Of a DNA stretch of 43,454 nt, positions 23,388 through 32,218 are shown in pieces (position 1 is the stretch's first letter; each line of letters begins with the position of its first letter). Both the position numbers and the translations under genes were made by a program. Under the pieces are notes generated by a model that saw only the letters and a list, made by a program, of their open reading frames with translations, had not been told where the DNA came from and did not search any database. Source of the DNA: Lachnospiraceae bacterium (GTDB lineage: Bacteria > Bacillota > Clostridia > Lachnospirales > Lachnospiraceae); assembly GCA_900751995.1 (NCBI GenBank), contig CAADTP010000072.1:1-43454 (forward strand), written 5' to 3'.

Positions 23388-26300
23388 ATGTATTTAAAAA
23401 ATATTGAAGTATATGGCTTCAAATCCTTTGCCCAGAAGATCAATTTTGAATTCCACAATGGAATCACCGGGATTGTAGGACCGAACGGAAGTGGCAAGAG
23501 CAACGTCGGTGATGCAGTCCGCTGGGTTCTTGGTGAACAGAGTGCGAAGCAGCTTCGAGGCGGCAACATGCAGGATGTCATTTTTTCCGGCACAGAATCA
23601 AGAAAGCCTCTGAGCTTTGCGTCAGTGGCGATCACTCTGGACAACAGCGACCATAAGCTTCCGGTGGATTATAATGAGGTGACGGTCGCAAGGCGTCTGT
23701 ACCGCTCCGGTGAGAGTGAATATCTGATCAATGGAAGCAGCTGCCGTCTCAAGGATATTCAGGAGATGTTTTATGATACCGGTATCGGCAAGGAAGGATA
23801 TTCCATCATCGGTCAGGGGCAGATCGACAAGATCTTAAGCGGAAAGCCTGAGGACCGCAGGGAGCTTTTTGACGAGGCAGCAGGAATTGTAAAGTTCAAA
23901 CGAAGAAAAAACACAACGATCAAAAAGCTGGAGGAAGAACGTCAGAACCTTGTCCGCGTTACGGATATCTTAAGCGAACTGACCAAGCAGTTGGGACCAC
24001 TGGAGAAGCAGTCCGAGACAGCGAGGATTTACCTTGCCAAAAGAGAAGAACTCAAAACACTGGATGTCAATCTTTTTCTTCTTGAGTATGAACAAAGTGG
24101 TCAGAACCTGGAAGAACTGGAGAATAAACTTCAGAATGCTCAGAGAGAACTGGATGAGGCACAAAAGGCCTATGACCGGACGAAGGCTGAATATGAACGT
24201 CTGGAACAGGAGCTGGAGGAGTTAAACAGCCGGCTGGATGCACTTAAGGAAGAGCAGCAGCAGAATGCACTTAAGAAACAGCAGATGGAAGGTCAGAAGC
24301 AGGTCATGGAAGAACAGATCCTGGCGGGGAAACAGAGCAGTGAGCATTTTAAGGCCCGTCTGGCTGTACTCAGAGAGGATCTTGCACACCGCCGGGAAGA
24401 AAAGGAAAAGCTGACCGAGGAGAAGCTAACACTTCAGGAAAAATTAAGAGAAATCCAGAGAAACTTAAGGGAAGAAGAGAAGCAGCTTGAGAATATCGTT
24501 TTTAATGTAGAGGAATGTACCGGTGCTGTGGAGGATGGCAAGAACGAGATCATTGAGATCCTTAACAGCCGTGCTACTACCAAGGGTAAAGCACAGCGCT
24601 TTGATGCGATGATCGAACAGCTTGATATCCGAAAGGCAGAGATCAGTCAGAGAATTCTCCGTCTCAAGAGCGAGGAGGAGGTTCTCGGAAATGACCGCAG
24701 CAGATATCAGAAAGCCTATGATGAGATCACACAGGATATTCAGAAAGCCAACGAAGAATGCAGCCGCCTGAATGAAGAAATGCAGAAGCTTCAGGCGAGG
24801 CTGCAGCAGCAGAGCAAAACGATAGAGGAAGGTCAGACTACCTATCACAGAGAGGCTTCCAGACTGGAATCGCTGCGTAATATCACAGAACGCTATGATG
24901 GCTATGGCAACAGTATACGAAGAGTTATGGAGCAGAAAGCAAAAGAACCGGGGATTCGTGGTGTTGTAGCAGATATCATTCATGTTCAGAAGGATTATGA
25001 GATTGCAATCGAAACTGCACTGGGCGGAAGCATCCAGAATATTGTCACAGACAATGAGCAGACAGCAAAGCGGATGATCAGTTTTCTTAAGCAGAACCGT
25101 TATGGACGTGCAACCTTCCTCCCTCTGTCAAATATCAGCGGAAGAGGCGGCTTTACACAGAGAGAGGCATTGAAGGAACCGGGAGTGATCGGAACCGCGG
25201 ATACCCTGGTTAAGGCAGATGCCGAGTACAGTGATCTGGTACAATATCTTCTTGGCCGTGTTCTTGTGGTGGACCACATTGATCATGCGATTGCGATCGG
25301 AAAGAAATACCGGCACAGTCTCAGGATGGTAACGATCGAGGGTGAATCCTTAAGCCCCGGAGGCTCCATGACCGGTGGTGCCTTCCGTAACAACAGCAAT
25401 CTTCTCGGCCGCCGTCGTGAGATTGAAGAACTGGAAAAAAATGTCGCACTTCGTAAGCAGGAACTGGAGGCTGCACAGCAGTCCGTTCTTACAGACCGGG
25501 AGCAGCGAAATAAATTCCGTGACAGGATAAGTGAGCTTCAGCAGAGATTACGTCAGCAGTATGTGGAACAGAATACTGCAAAGCTGAATCTGGAACAGCT
25601 TCAGAAGAAAGAGGAGGAGATCCAGAAAACCTATCGTCAGATTGACCGTGATCAGGATGAACTGAGACGGCAGGCGCTGGAGATCCGTGAAGATCACCAG
25701 AATATTGCAAAAGAACTCGAGGCTTCCCAGAAGGATGAAAAAGAACTGGAAACCTTCATTGAGACGAAGCAGAAAGAGCTGGATGAATGGAAAGAAGAAG
25801 AGACAGCCAGACAGAAGAAACTGGAACAGATTCGTCTGGACTGCGCTTCACTGGAGCAGCAGAAACACTTTCTTCAGGAGAACCTGAACCGTCTGGAAAC
25901 AGAAATCCAGGCCTGTGAAACAGAAAGCGAAGAGCTGCTTACAGATATTTCGCAGAGCGGCGATGAGATCGTCAAGAAAGAAAACGGAATTCAGAACCTT
26001 CGAAGAGAGATGGAAGCGTGTGAAAAGAAAGAGCAGGAGCTTTATACACTGAGAGAAACATGCGAGTCTGAAAAAGAAGAGCGTACCGGAAGTCATAAGG
26101 CGTTTTTTGAAAAGAGAGATCATCTTTCTGAAAAAACGACACTTCTGGACAAGGAATGCTTCCGCCTGCGCAGTCAGGCAGAAAAAGTCGAAGAACAGAG
26201 AGAAAGCCGTATTGCCTATATGTGGGAGGAATATGAGATCACTCCGAACAATGCACTTTCTTATAAGAAAGAAGAGTTGGATGACTTTCAGGAGATCAGA

Positions 26301-26948
26301 AAGGATGTCAGCCGCATCAAAGAAGAAATCCGCAGACTTGGTTCCGTCAATGTCAATGCGATTGAGGATTATAAGGAACTTCTGGAACGTCACACCTTTT
26401 TGACAACGCAGTATACGGATCTTGTCAAAGCAGAGGAAACGCTGGAAAATATCATCCAGGAACTGGACGAGGGGATGCGCAGACAGTTTACCGAGAAGTT
26501 CCGGGATATCCAGCATGAATTTGACAAAGCATTCAGAGAACTGTTCGGTGGAGGAAAGGGAACCCTGGAGCTTGCAGAGGGAGAAGATATCCTGGAAGCC
26601 GGTATCCGGATCATCTCACAGCCGCCGGGCAAGAAACTTCAGAACATGATGCAGCTTTCCGGTGGAGAGAAGGCTTTGACAGCAATCGCACTTCTGTTTG
26701 CGATCCAGAACCTGAAACCGTCACCATTCTGTCTTCTGGACGAAATTGAGGCGGCACTGGATGACTCGAATGTCGGACGGTTCGCATCTTATCTTCAGAA
26801 GTTGACGAAGAATACACAATTTATTATAATAACACATAGACGCGGTACCATGAATGCCGCAGACAGGTTATATGGCATCACCATGCAGGAGAAGGGTGTT
26901 TCCACCCTGGTTTCTGTTGATCTGGTGGAGAGCCAGTTAACCAAATAA
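23388..26948 (+). CDS. smc: Chromosome segregation ATPase SMC
   Basis: 1186 residues, full length. The N-terminal head has Walker A GPNGSGKSN (31-39). Two long charged coiled coils flank a hinge (about 510-670: GIRGVVADIIHV, ALGGSIQNIV, GGSMTGGAF). The C-terminal head carries signature LSGGEKALTA (about 1090) and Walker B CLLDEIEAALDD (about 1115). It forms the condensin core with ScpA and ScpB, which are not in the window. ATG 23388 follows GCAGGTGAG. It lies between rnc and ftsY in the conserved order. Confidence 0.98.
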   Translation: MYLKNIEVYGFKSFAQKINFEFHNGITGIVGPNGSGKSNVGDAVRWVLGEQSAKQLRGGNMQDVIFSGTESRKPLSFASVAITLDNSDHKLPVDYNEVTVARRLYRSGESEYLINGSSCRLKDIQEMFYDTGIGKEGYSIIGQGQIDKILSGKPEDRRELFDEAAGIVKFKRRKNTTIKKLEEERQNLVRVTDILSELTKQLGPLEKQSETARIYLAKREELKTLDVNLFLLEYEQSGQNLEELENKLQNAQRELDEAQKAYDRTKAEYERLEQELEELNSRLDALKEEQQQNALKKQQMEGQKQVMEEQILAGKQSSEHFKARLAVLREDLAHRREEKEKLTEEKLTLQEKLREIQRNLREEEKQLENIVFNVEECTGAVEDGKNEIIEILNSRATTKGKAQRFDAMIEQLDIRKAEISQRILRLKSEEEVLGNDRSRYQKAYDEITQDIQKANEECSRLNEEMQKLQARLQQQSKTIEEGQTTYHREASRLESLRNITERYDGYGNSIRRVMEQKAKEPGIRGVVADIIHVQKDYEIAIETALGGSIQNIVTDNEQTAKRMISFLKQNRYGRATFLPLSNISGRGGFTQREALKEPGVIGTADTLVKADAEYSDLVQYLLGRVLVVDHIDHAIAIGKKYRHSLRMVTIEGESLSPGGSMTGGAFRNNSNLLGRRREIEELEKNVALRKQELEAAQQSVLTDREQRNKFRDRISELQQRLRQQYVEQNTAKLNLEQLQKKEEEIQKTYRQIDRDQDELRRQALEIREDHQNIAKELEASQKDEKELETFIETKQKELDEWKEEETARQKKLEQIRLDCASLEQQKHFLQENLNRLETEIQACETESEELLTDISQSGDEIVKKENGIQNLRREMEACEKKEQELYTLRETCESEKEERTGSHKAFFEKRDHLSEKTTLLDKECFRLRSQAEKVEEQRESRIAYMWEEYEITPNNALSYKKEELDDFQEIRKDVSRIKEEIRRLGSVNVNAIEDYKELLERHTFLTTQYTDLVKAEETLENIIQELDEGMRRQFTEKFRDIQHEFDKAFRELFGGGKGTLELAEGEDILEAGIRIISQPPGKKLQNMMQLSGGEKALTAIALLFAIQNLKPSPFCLLDEIEAALDDSNVGRFASYLQKLTKNTQFIIITHRRGTMNAADRLYGITMQEKGVSTLVSVDLVESQLTK

Positions 26949-26963
26949 CGAGGAGGAATGAGA

Positions 26964-27914
26964 ATGGCAGAAGAAAAAAAGGGATTTTTTAAACGTCTGG
27001 TCAGTGGTCTTACCAAAACAAGAGATAATATCGTTGCCGGATTTGATTCCATTTTCAGTGGTTATTCCAGCATCGATGATGATTTCTACGAAGAACTGGA
27101 AGAAATCCTCATCATGGGAGATATTGGAATCAATGCGACATCAGCGATCATAGAGAATCTTAAGAAACAGGTTGCAGAAAAGCACATCAAGAACCCGGCT
27201 GAGTGCAAACAGCTTCTGATTGAAGAGATTAAGGAGCAGATGCGGGTAGACAGTACAGAGTATGCATTTGAAAATCAGAAATCCGTAATCCTTGTGATCG
27301 GTGTCAACGGAGTAGGAAAGACTACTTCCGTCGGTAAGCTTGCCGGTAAACTCAAGGATCAGGGAAAGAAAGTTATCCTTGCAGCAGCGGATACCTTCCG
27401 TGCAGCAGCAGGTGAGCAGCTTGCACAGTGGGCAAACCGTGCCGGCGTGGATCTTATCGGAGGACAGGCAGGGGCTGACCCGGCATCCATCGTATATGAT
27501 GCAGTGGCGGCAGCCAAGGCAAGAAATGCAGATGTCCTGCTCTGTGATACCGCAGGACGACTTCACAATAAGAAGAATCTTATGGAAGAACTTCGTAAGA
27601 TATATCGGATCCTTGAAAGAGAATATCCGGAGGCATATCTGGAAACACTGGTCGTTCTTGACGGAACAACCGGTCAGAATGCACTGGCACAGGCGAAGCA
27701 GTTCGCGGAGGTTGCCAACGTAAACGGAATTATCCTCACCAAACTGGACGGTACTGCAAAGGGTGGTATTGCAGTGGCTATTCAGTCCGAACTTGACATT
27801 CCGGTCAAATACATCGGCGTTGGAGAGCAGATCGATGACCTGCAGAAGTTTGATGCAGATGCGTTTGTTAATGCCCTGTTTGATGTAGATGAGAAGGACC
27901 TGAAGACGGAATAA
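26964..27914 (+). CDS. ftsY: Signal recognition particle receptor FtsY
   Basis: GTPase that docks SRP-ribosome complexes at the membrane. 316 residues from ATG 26964. The ATG at 26958 is only one base from AGGAGG (26951-26956), so the later start with 7 bases of spacing is preferred. It has a short N-terminal tail, then the NG domain: GVNGVGKTTSVGKLAGK (G1), AADTFRAAA (G2), DTAGRLHN (G3), TKLDGTAKGG (G4) and GVGEQIDDL. The long acidic A domain of enteric FtsY is missing, as usual in Firmicutes. It sits 15 bases after smc. Confidence 0.97.
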   Translation: MAEEKKGFFKRLVSGLTKTRDNIVAGFDSIFSGYSSIDDDFYEELEEILIMGDIGINATSAIIENLKKQVAEKHIKNPAECKQLLIEEIKEQMRVDSTEYAFENQKSVILVIGVNGVGKTTSVGKLAGKLKDQGKKVILAAADTFRAAAGEQLAQWANRAGVDLIGGQAGADPASIVYDAVAAAKARNADVLLCDTAGRLHNKKNLMEELRKIYRILEREYPEAYLETLVVLDGTTGQNALAQAKQFAEVANVNGIILTKLDGTAKGGIAVAIQSELDIPVKYIGVGEQIDDLQKFDADAFVNALFDVDEKDLKTE

Positions 27915-27956
27915 CCGGACAAAAGACTAAAAGTGATAAAACGAGGAGGAGCAAAG

Positions 27957-29168
27957 ATGCTTACATTAGAGAGCTTTGAAGAGGCAGCAGAGATCGTAAA
28001 ACAGGTAACACAGGAAACAAAGCTTATTAAGAGTGCATATTTTTCAGAACTGACAGGAAACAAGGTTTTCCTTAAACCAGAGAATATGCAGCGTACCGGC
28101 GCATATAAAGTCCGTGGCGCATACTACAAGATCAGCACCCTTTCTGAAGAAGAAAGAGCTAAAGGTCTGATTGCCGCATCCGCAGGAAACCATGCACAGG
28201 GTGTCGCCTATGCAGCACACAAGTTTGGTGCAAAGGCAGTCATTGTTATGCCGACGACCACACCTCTTATTAAGGTAGAGCGCACCAAGAGCTACGGCGC
28301 AGAAGTCATCCTCAAGGGAGATGTCTATGATGAGGCCTGTGCTTATGCCCTGGAACTGGCAGAAAAAGAAGGATATACCTTTATCCATCCGTTTGACGAT
28401 CCGGCTGTTGCGACAGGACAGGGAACCATTGCAATGGAAATCGTACAGGAGCTTCCTCTTGTAGATTATATCCTTGTACCGATCGGAGGAGGCGGACTGG
28501 CAACAGGTGTTTCCACACTTGCCAAGCTTCTGAACCCGCATATCAAGGTCATCGGTGTAGAGCCTTCCGGAGCAGCCTGCATGAAGGCCTCCATGGAAAA
28601 AGGCGAAGTCGTTACTCTTCCTCATGTAAATACGATTGCAGATGGTACTGCGGTACAGACTCCGGGTGAGCATATCTTCCCGTATATCCAGGAAAATCTG
28701 GATGATATCATTACGATCGATGATGATGAGCTGATCGTTGCTTTCCTTGATATGGTAGAAAACCACAAGATGATCGTTGAGAACTCCGGACTTTTGACAG
28801 TCGCTGCACTCCGTCATCTGAACTTCACAGGCAAGAAAGTCGTATCCATCTTAAGTGGTGGAAATATGGATGTTATCACAATGTCATCCGTTGTACAGCA
28901 CGGACTGATCCAGAGGGATCGAATCTTTACCGTTTCCGTCCTGATTCCGGACAAGCCGGGTGAACTGGTACGTGTTGCTTCTATCATTGCCGAAAATCAG
29001 GGCAATGTTATTAAGCTGGAACACAATCAGTTTATTAGTACTAACCGTAATGAGGCTGTTGAACTTAAGGTAACCCTGGAAGCGTATGGAACAGAGCACA
29101 AGAACAAAATCGTTCAGGCTCTGGAAAAAGCCGGATGCAGACCAAAAGTGATTCGGGCAAGTCTGTAA
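27957..29168 (+). CDS. ilvA: Threonine ammonia-lyase with ACT domain
   Basis: PLP enzyme converting threonine to 2-oxobutanoate and ammonia. 403 residues from ATG 27957, with GAGGAGG 8 bases upstream; a GTG at 27933 has no such site. The PLP lysine is K51 in TGAYKVRGAYYK, substrate loop SAGNHAQG (75-82) and phosphate loop PIGGGGLATG (about 181-190). A single C-terminal ACT domain (from about 327, SVLIPDKPGELVRVASI) suggests effector binding. One ACT domain fits the tdcB/clostridial form as well as biosynthetic IlvA, so the symbol is tentative. It follows ftsY by 42 bases and ends before a terminator. Confidence 0.9.
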   Translation: MLTLESFEEAAEIVKQVTQETKLIKSAYFSELTGNKVFLKPENMQRTGAYKVRGAYYKISTLSEEERAKGLIAASAGNHAQGVAYAAHKFGAKAVIVMPTTTPLIKVERTKSYGAEVILKGDVYDEACAYALELAEKEGYTFIHPFDDPAVATGQGTIAMEIVQELPLVDYILVPIGGGGLATGVSTLAKLLNPHIKVIGVEPSGAACMKASMEKGEVVTLPHVNTIADGTAVQTPGEHIFPYIQENLDDIITIDDDELIVAFLDMVENHKMIVENSGLLTVAALRHLNFTGKKVVSILSGGNMDVITMSSVVQHGLIQRDRIFTVSVLIPDKPGELVRVASIIAENQGNVIKLEHNQFISTNRNEAVELKVTLEAYGTEHKNKIVQALEKAGCRPKVIRASL

Positions 29169-29188
29169 TAAAAATACTGTTAAAATAT

Positions 29189-29229
29189 CAGGGGATTCAG
29201 ACCGGAACGGGTCCGGATCCCCTGTTTTG
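29189..29229 (+). terminator. Terminator after the threonine ammonia-lyase gene
   Basis: A long GC-rich stem with one mismatch (29189-29204 side with 29209-29224) closes with CAGGGGAT/ATCCCCTG and is followed by TTTT. It stands between the lyase gene and the next start codon. Confidence 0.65.
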
Positions 29230-29266
29230 TGAAAGAGTTAAGATCCACGGAAAGGAGGTCTTTTTT

Positions 29267-31180
29267 ATGGCATATGTATCAGAAGATTATATCAAGGCAT
29301 ACAAAGCAGGAAAAAGGGATTATCAGGCAAGGATGATGAGGGGAGAGATTCCAACGCTGAAGGTTCTGGATGATGTCCTTCCATCAAGAGGCAGATATTC
29401 TGAGGTACAGCTTGGCCTGGTACAGATTCCGATAGAGCAGATCGTGGGAACAAAGACAAGTGGCAGAAGCAGTGCTTTTTCCGGAAACTTCATGCCGATC
29501 CTTCGTGAAAATACGGAGTTTGCCTACAAATGGAGTGTGCTGAGCGAGAGTCATCTCAAAGAGGGAATCCGCGATCCGATCAAGGCCTATGAATATATGA
29601 ACAAATTTTATATAGAAGAGGGAAATAAGCGTGTCAGCGTTCTGAAATATTATGATGCAGTTTCTGTACCGGGATATGTGACAAGAATCCTTCCTGCAAA
29701 GACAGATCAGAAAGAAAATAAAATTTATTATGAATTTGTAGATTTCTATGCGCTCTCTCAGATCAATTATGTCTGGTTTTCAAAGCTCGGAAGCTTTGCA
29801 AAACTTCAGGAGGCAGTAGGAAAAGGATCGAAAGAACTCTGGTCAGACGATGACAAGCTGAATTTCAGCTCCGTTTATTCCCGCTTTGCAGCTGAATTTG
29901 AAGCAGCAGGAGGAAAGAAACTCTCCATCACTACGGGAGATGCGTTCCTGGCTTTTGTGACAGTTTATGGGTACGAGGCACTTTGTGAGAAGACGGTGAG
30001 TGAGCTCAAGACACTGGTAGAAAAGAGCTGGGAGGAATTTAAACTGCTCGAACATGACCATGAGATCGATCTGAAAATGAATCCGAACACAGAGAAAAAA
30101 CCACTTCTGAACCGGCTGCTCCCATTAAGTGCACCGAAACTCAAAATTGCGTTCCTTTATGCCAAGACACCGGGAACATCCGCGTGGACTTATGCACATG
30201 AACTGGGAAGACTTCATCTTGAGCAGACCTTCCCGGATGAGGTCACAACAGAGTGTTATGAGAATCTGACTCCGGAGCTCGCAGAAAAAGCAATCTCTGA
30301 TGCGATCCAGAAGGGCTGCAATCTCATCTTTACAACGACACCGGAGTTTGTCAAAGCCAGCGTACAGGCCGCAATCGAAAATCCTGAGATAAGAATCGTG
30401 AACTGTTCGCTGAATACTTCACACCGTTATATCCGTACCTATTATGCACGTATGCATGAGGCAAAATTCCTGATGGGAGCGATCGCCGGAGCAATGGCAG
30501 AGAATGGGCAGCTTGCCTATATCGCTGACTATCCGATTTTTGGAACGATCGCAAATATCAATGCGTTTGCTCTGGGTGCCAAGATGGTGAATCCAAGAGC
30601 CAAAGTCTATCTGGAATGGTCCACACTTAAAGATGTGGATCTGGGACGTGTCATGGAAAACATCCAGAAAAAGGGTGTGACAGTGGTATCCGGTAAGGAC
30701 ATGGTGATCCCGGAGGAGACTTCCAGATACTTTGGACTGTATCATCTGGAAAACGGGGAACCACATAATATCGCAATGCCTCTGTGGCACTGGGGTAAAT
30801 TCTACGAACAGCTGATCCGCACGATCATGGATGGAACCTGGAAATATGACGACAATGACGGAACAAAAGCCATCAACTACTGGTGGGGACTCTCGGCAGG
30901 AGTTGTAGATGTCATTCACTCCCAGAACCTGCCGATAGGAACAAGAAGGCTGGTACAGCTTCTGAAGGATAATATAACCAGAGGAGAATTTAACCCGTTC
31001 TCCGGAATCCTGTATTCACAGGAGGGAATGGTTCAGTCAGATCCAGACAGGACGCTTTCTCCGGAAGAGATCATCAGGATGGACTGGCTGGCAGAGAATG
31101 TCATCGGTTCGATCCCGGCGCAGAAAGAATTAACAGAACAGGCAAAACCGGTAACACAGCAGTCCGGCCTTAAGAATTAG
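29267..31180 (+). CDS. ParB-like/BMP-domain fusion protein, predicted cytosolic
   Basis: 637 residues from ATG 29267 (AAAGGAGG at 29251-29258). The frame extends 44 codons upstream through the terminator, so the later start is chosen. The N-terminal part (about 25-150) looks like a ParB/sulfiredoxin-type domain: VQIPIEQIVGTKTSGRS, then FYIEEGNKRVSVLKYYDA, which matches the ParB DGxxR box in position. The C-terminal part (from about 290, KLKIAFLYAKTPGTSAWTY) is a BMP-type periplasmic-binding domain (PF02608), usually a nucleoside-binding lipoprotein. There is no signal peptide or lipobox, so it should stay in the cell. It probably binds a small ligand and may regulate something; the role is unknown. 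Confidence 0.82.
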   Translation: MAYVSEDYIKAYKAGKRDYQARMMRGEIPTLKVLDDVLPSRGRYSEVQLGLVQIPIEQIVGTKTSGRSSAFSGNFMPILRENTEFAYKWSVLSESHLKEGIRDPIKAYEYMNKFYIEEGNKRVSVLKYYDAVSVPGYVTRILPAKTDQKENKIYYEFVDFYALSQINYVWFSKLGSFAKLQEAVGKGSKELWSDDDKLNFSSVYSRFAAEFEAAGGKKLSITTGDAFLAFVTVYGYEALCEKTVSELKTLVEKSWEEFKLLEHDHEIDLKMNPNTEKKPLLNRLLPLSAPKLKIAFLYAKTPGTSAWTYAHELGRLHLEQTFPDEVTTECYENLTPELAEKAISDAIQKGCNLIFTTTPEFVKASVQAAIENPEIRIVNCSLNTSHRYIRTYYARMHEAKFLMGAIAGAMAENGQLAYIADYPIFGTIANINAFALGAKMVNPRAKVYLEWSTLKDVDLGRVMENIQKKGVTVVSGKDMVIPEETSRYFGLYHLENGEPHNIAMPLWHWGKFYEQLIRTIMDGTWKYDDNDGTKAINYWWGLSAGVVDVIHSQNLPIGTRRLVQLLKDNITRGEFNPFSGILYSQEGMVQSDPDRTLSPEEIIRMDWLAENVIGSIPAQKELTEQAKPVTQQSGLKN

Positions 31181-31196
31181 AAGGGATATGCAATAG

Positions 31197-31817
31197 ATGA
31201 AAATACTTGCCATAGCAGATGAAGAATCCAAGTATCTGTGGGATTATTTCGAAAAAAGCAAACTGGAGGGAATCGATCTTATCATCTCCTGCGGAGATCT
31301 GGATCCGCGTTATCTGTCCTTTCTTGCTACATTTACATCGGCTCCGGTCTTTTATGTACATGGAAATCACGATGATAAATACGAAAAGATCCCACCGGAG
31401 GGCTGCATCTGCATTGACGACAAACTTGTTGTTTATGAAGGAGTACGAATTCTGGGACTTGGGGGATCTATGCGCTATAAACCTGGTACCCATCAGTATA
31501 CAGAATGGGAAATGCACAAAAGGGTATTAAAGCTTTTTCCGAAGATATGGTTTCGCGGAGGGATTGATATTCTTGTGACACATGCACCGGCCTATCAGCT
31601 GAATGACGGACGTGATCTTCCGCACCAGGGCTTTAAAGTCTTCCGTCGCCTGATGGAAAAATACCGCCCCAAATATTTCCTCCACGGACACGTTCACATG
31701 TCATATGGAAGAAAACACAAGCGTTATGACAAATACGAAGAAACAAATGTGGTCAATGCATTTGACCGCTGCGTATTTGAATTCGAGGCAGAAGAGCCAG
31801 AGAAACAGTTCCAGTAA
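31197..31817 (+). CDS. Metallophosphoesterase family protein
   Basis: 206 residues with the calcineurin-like metallophosphoesterase motif series: IADEES (motif I, Glu where His is common), CGDLD, GNHDD, THAPAY and HGHVH. The two-metal site therefore looks complete apart from the motif I change, which this small subfamily often shows. The substrate cannot be told. AAGGGA precedes ATG 31197, 16 bases after the BMP fusion, so the two are likely cotranscribed. Confidence 0.88.
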   Translation: MKILAIADEESKYLWDYFEKSKLEGIDLIISCGDLDPRYLSFLATFTSAPVFYVHGNHDDKYEKIPPEGCICIDDKLVVYEGVRILGLGGSMRYKPGTHQYTEWEMHKRVLKLFPKIWFRGGIDILVTHAPAYQLNDGRDLPHQGFKVFRRLMEKYRPKYFLHGHVHMSYGRKHKRYDKYEETNVVNAFDRCVFEFEAEEPEKQFQ

Positions 31818-31829
31818 TTTCGAAACATC

Positions 31830-31874
31830 TGTCAAGAAAAAACACTTGACACCCACGCCAAAATACGATATGAT
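31830..31874 (+). promoter_or_regulatory. Promoter for ylxM-ffh with overlapping inverted repeat
   Basis: Perfect TTGACA (31846-31851), a 17-bp spacer and TATGAT (31869-31874). TGTCAAG (31830-31836) and CTTGACA (31845-31851) form a 7-bp inverted repeat with an 8-base gap over the -35 box, a possible operator. The expected start (about 31881) falls on the ribosome site GGTGG, so the leader would be only about 11 bases. Confidence 0.8.
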
Positions 31875-31891
31875 ACCCAAGGTGGTTACAG

Positions 31892-32215
31892 ATGGAAAGA
31901 TTTGTGGAACAGACATTGTTATATGATTTTTATGGAGAATTGCTTACGGAACGACAGCAGCAGGTATATGAGAGCGTTGTTCTGGAGGATTATTCCCTCA
32001 GTGAGGTAGCAGAGGATCTGGGGATCAGCCGACAGGGCGTCCATGATATGATCAAGCGCTGCAATCACACGCTGGAGGAGTACGAGGCGAAGCTTCATCT
32101 GGTAGAGAAATTTCTGAATATCAGAGAGCAGGTTCATCGGATCAAAGAAATTGCAGCCGATTATCAGGCACAGGAGATTACAGAAATTTCCAATGAAATT
32201 TTAGAGGAGTTATAA
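31892..32215 (+). CDS. ylxM: YlxM family SRP-associated helix-turn-helix protein
   Basis: 107 residues. The sigma-70 region 4-like helix-turn-helix is clear: YDFYGELLTERQQQVYE, then YSLSEVAEDLGISRQGVHD (about residues 30-52). A C-terminal helical tail follows. YlxM proteins are encoded next to ffh in Firmicutes and modulate SRP GTPase activity in streptococci. ATG 31892 has AAGGTGG upstream. It is 3 bases before ffh and has its own strong promoter. Confidence 0.92.
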   Translation: MERFVEQTLLYDFYGELLTERQQQVYESVVLEDYSLSEVAEDLGISRQGVHDMIKRCNHTLEEYEAKLHLVEKFLNIREQVHRIKEIAADYQAQEITEISNEILEEL

Positions 32216-32218
32216 CGC

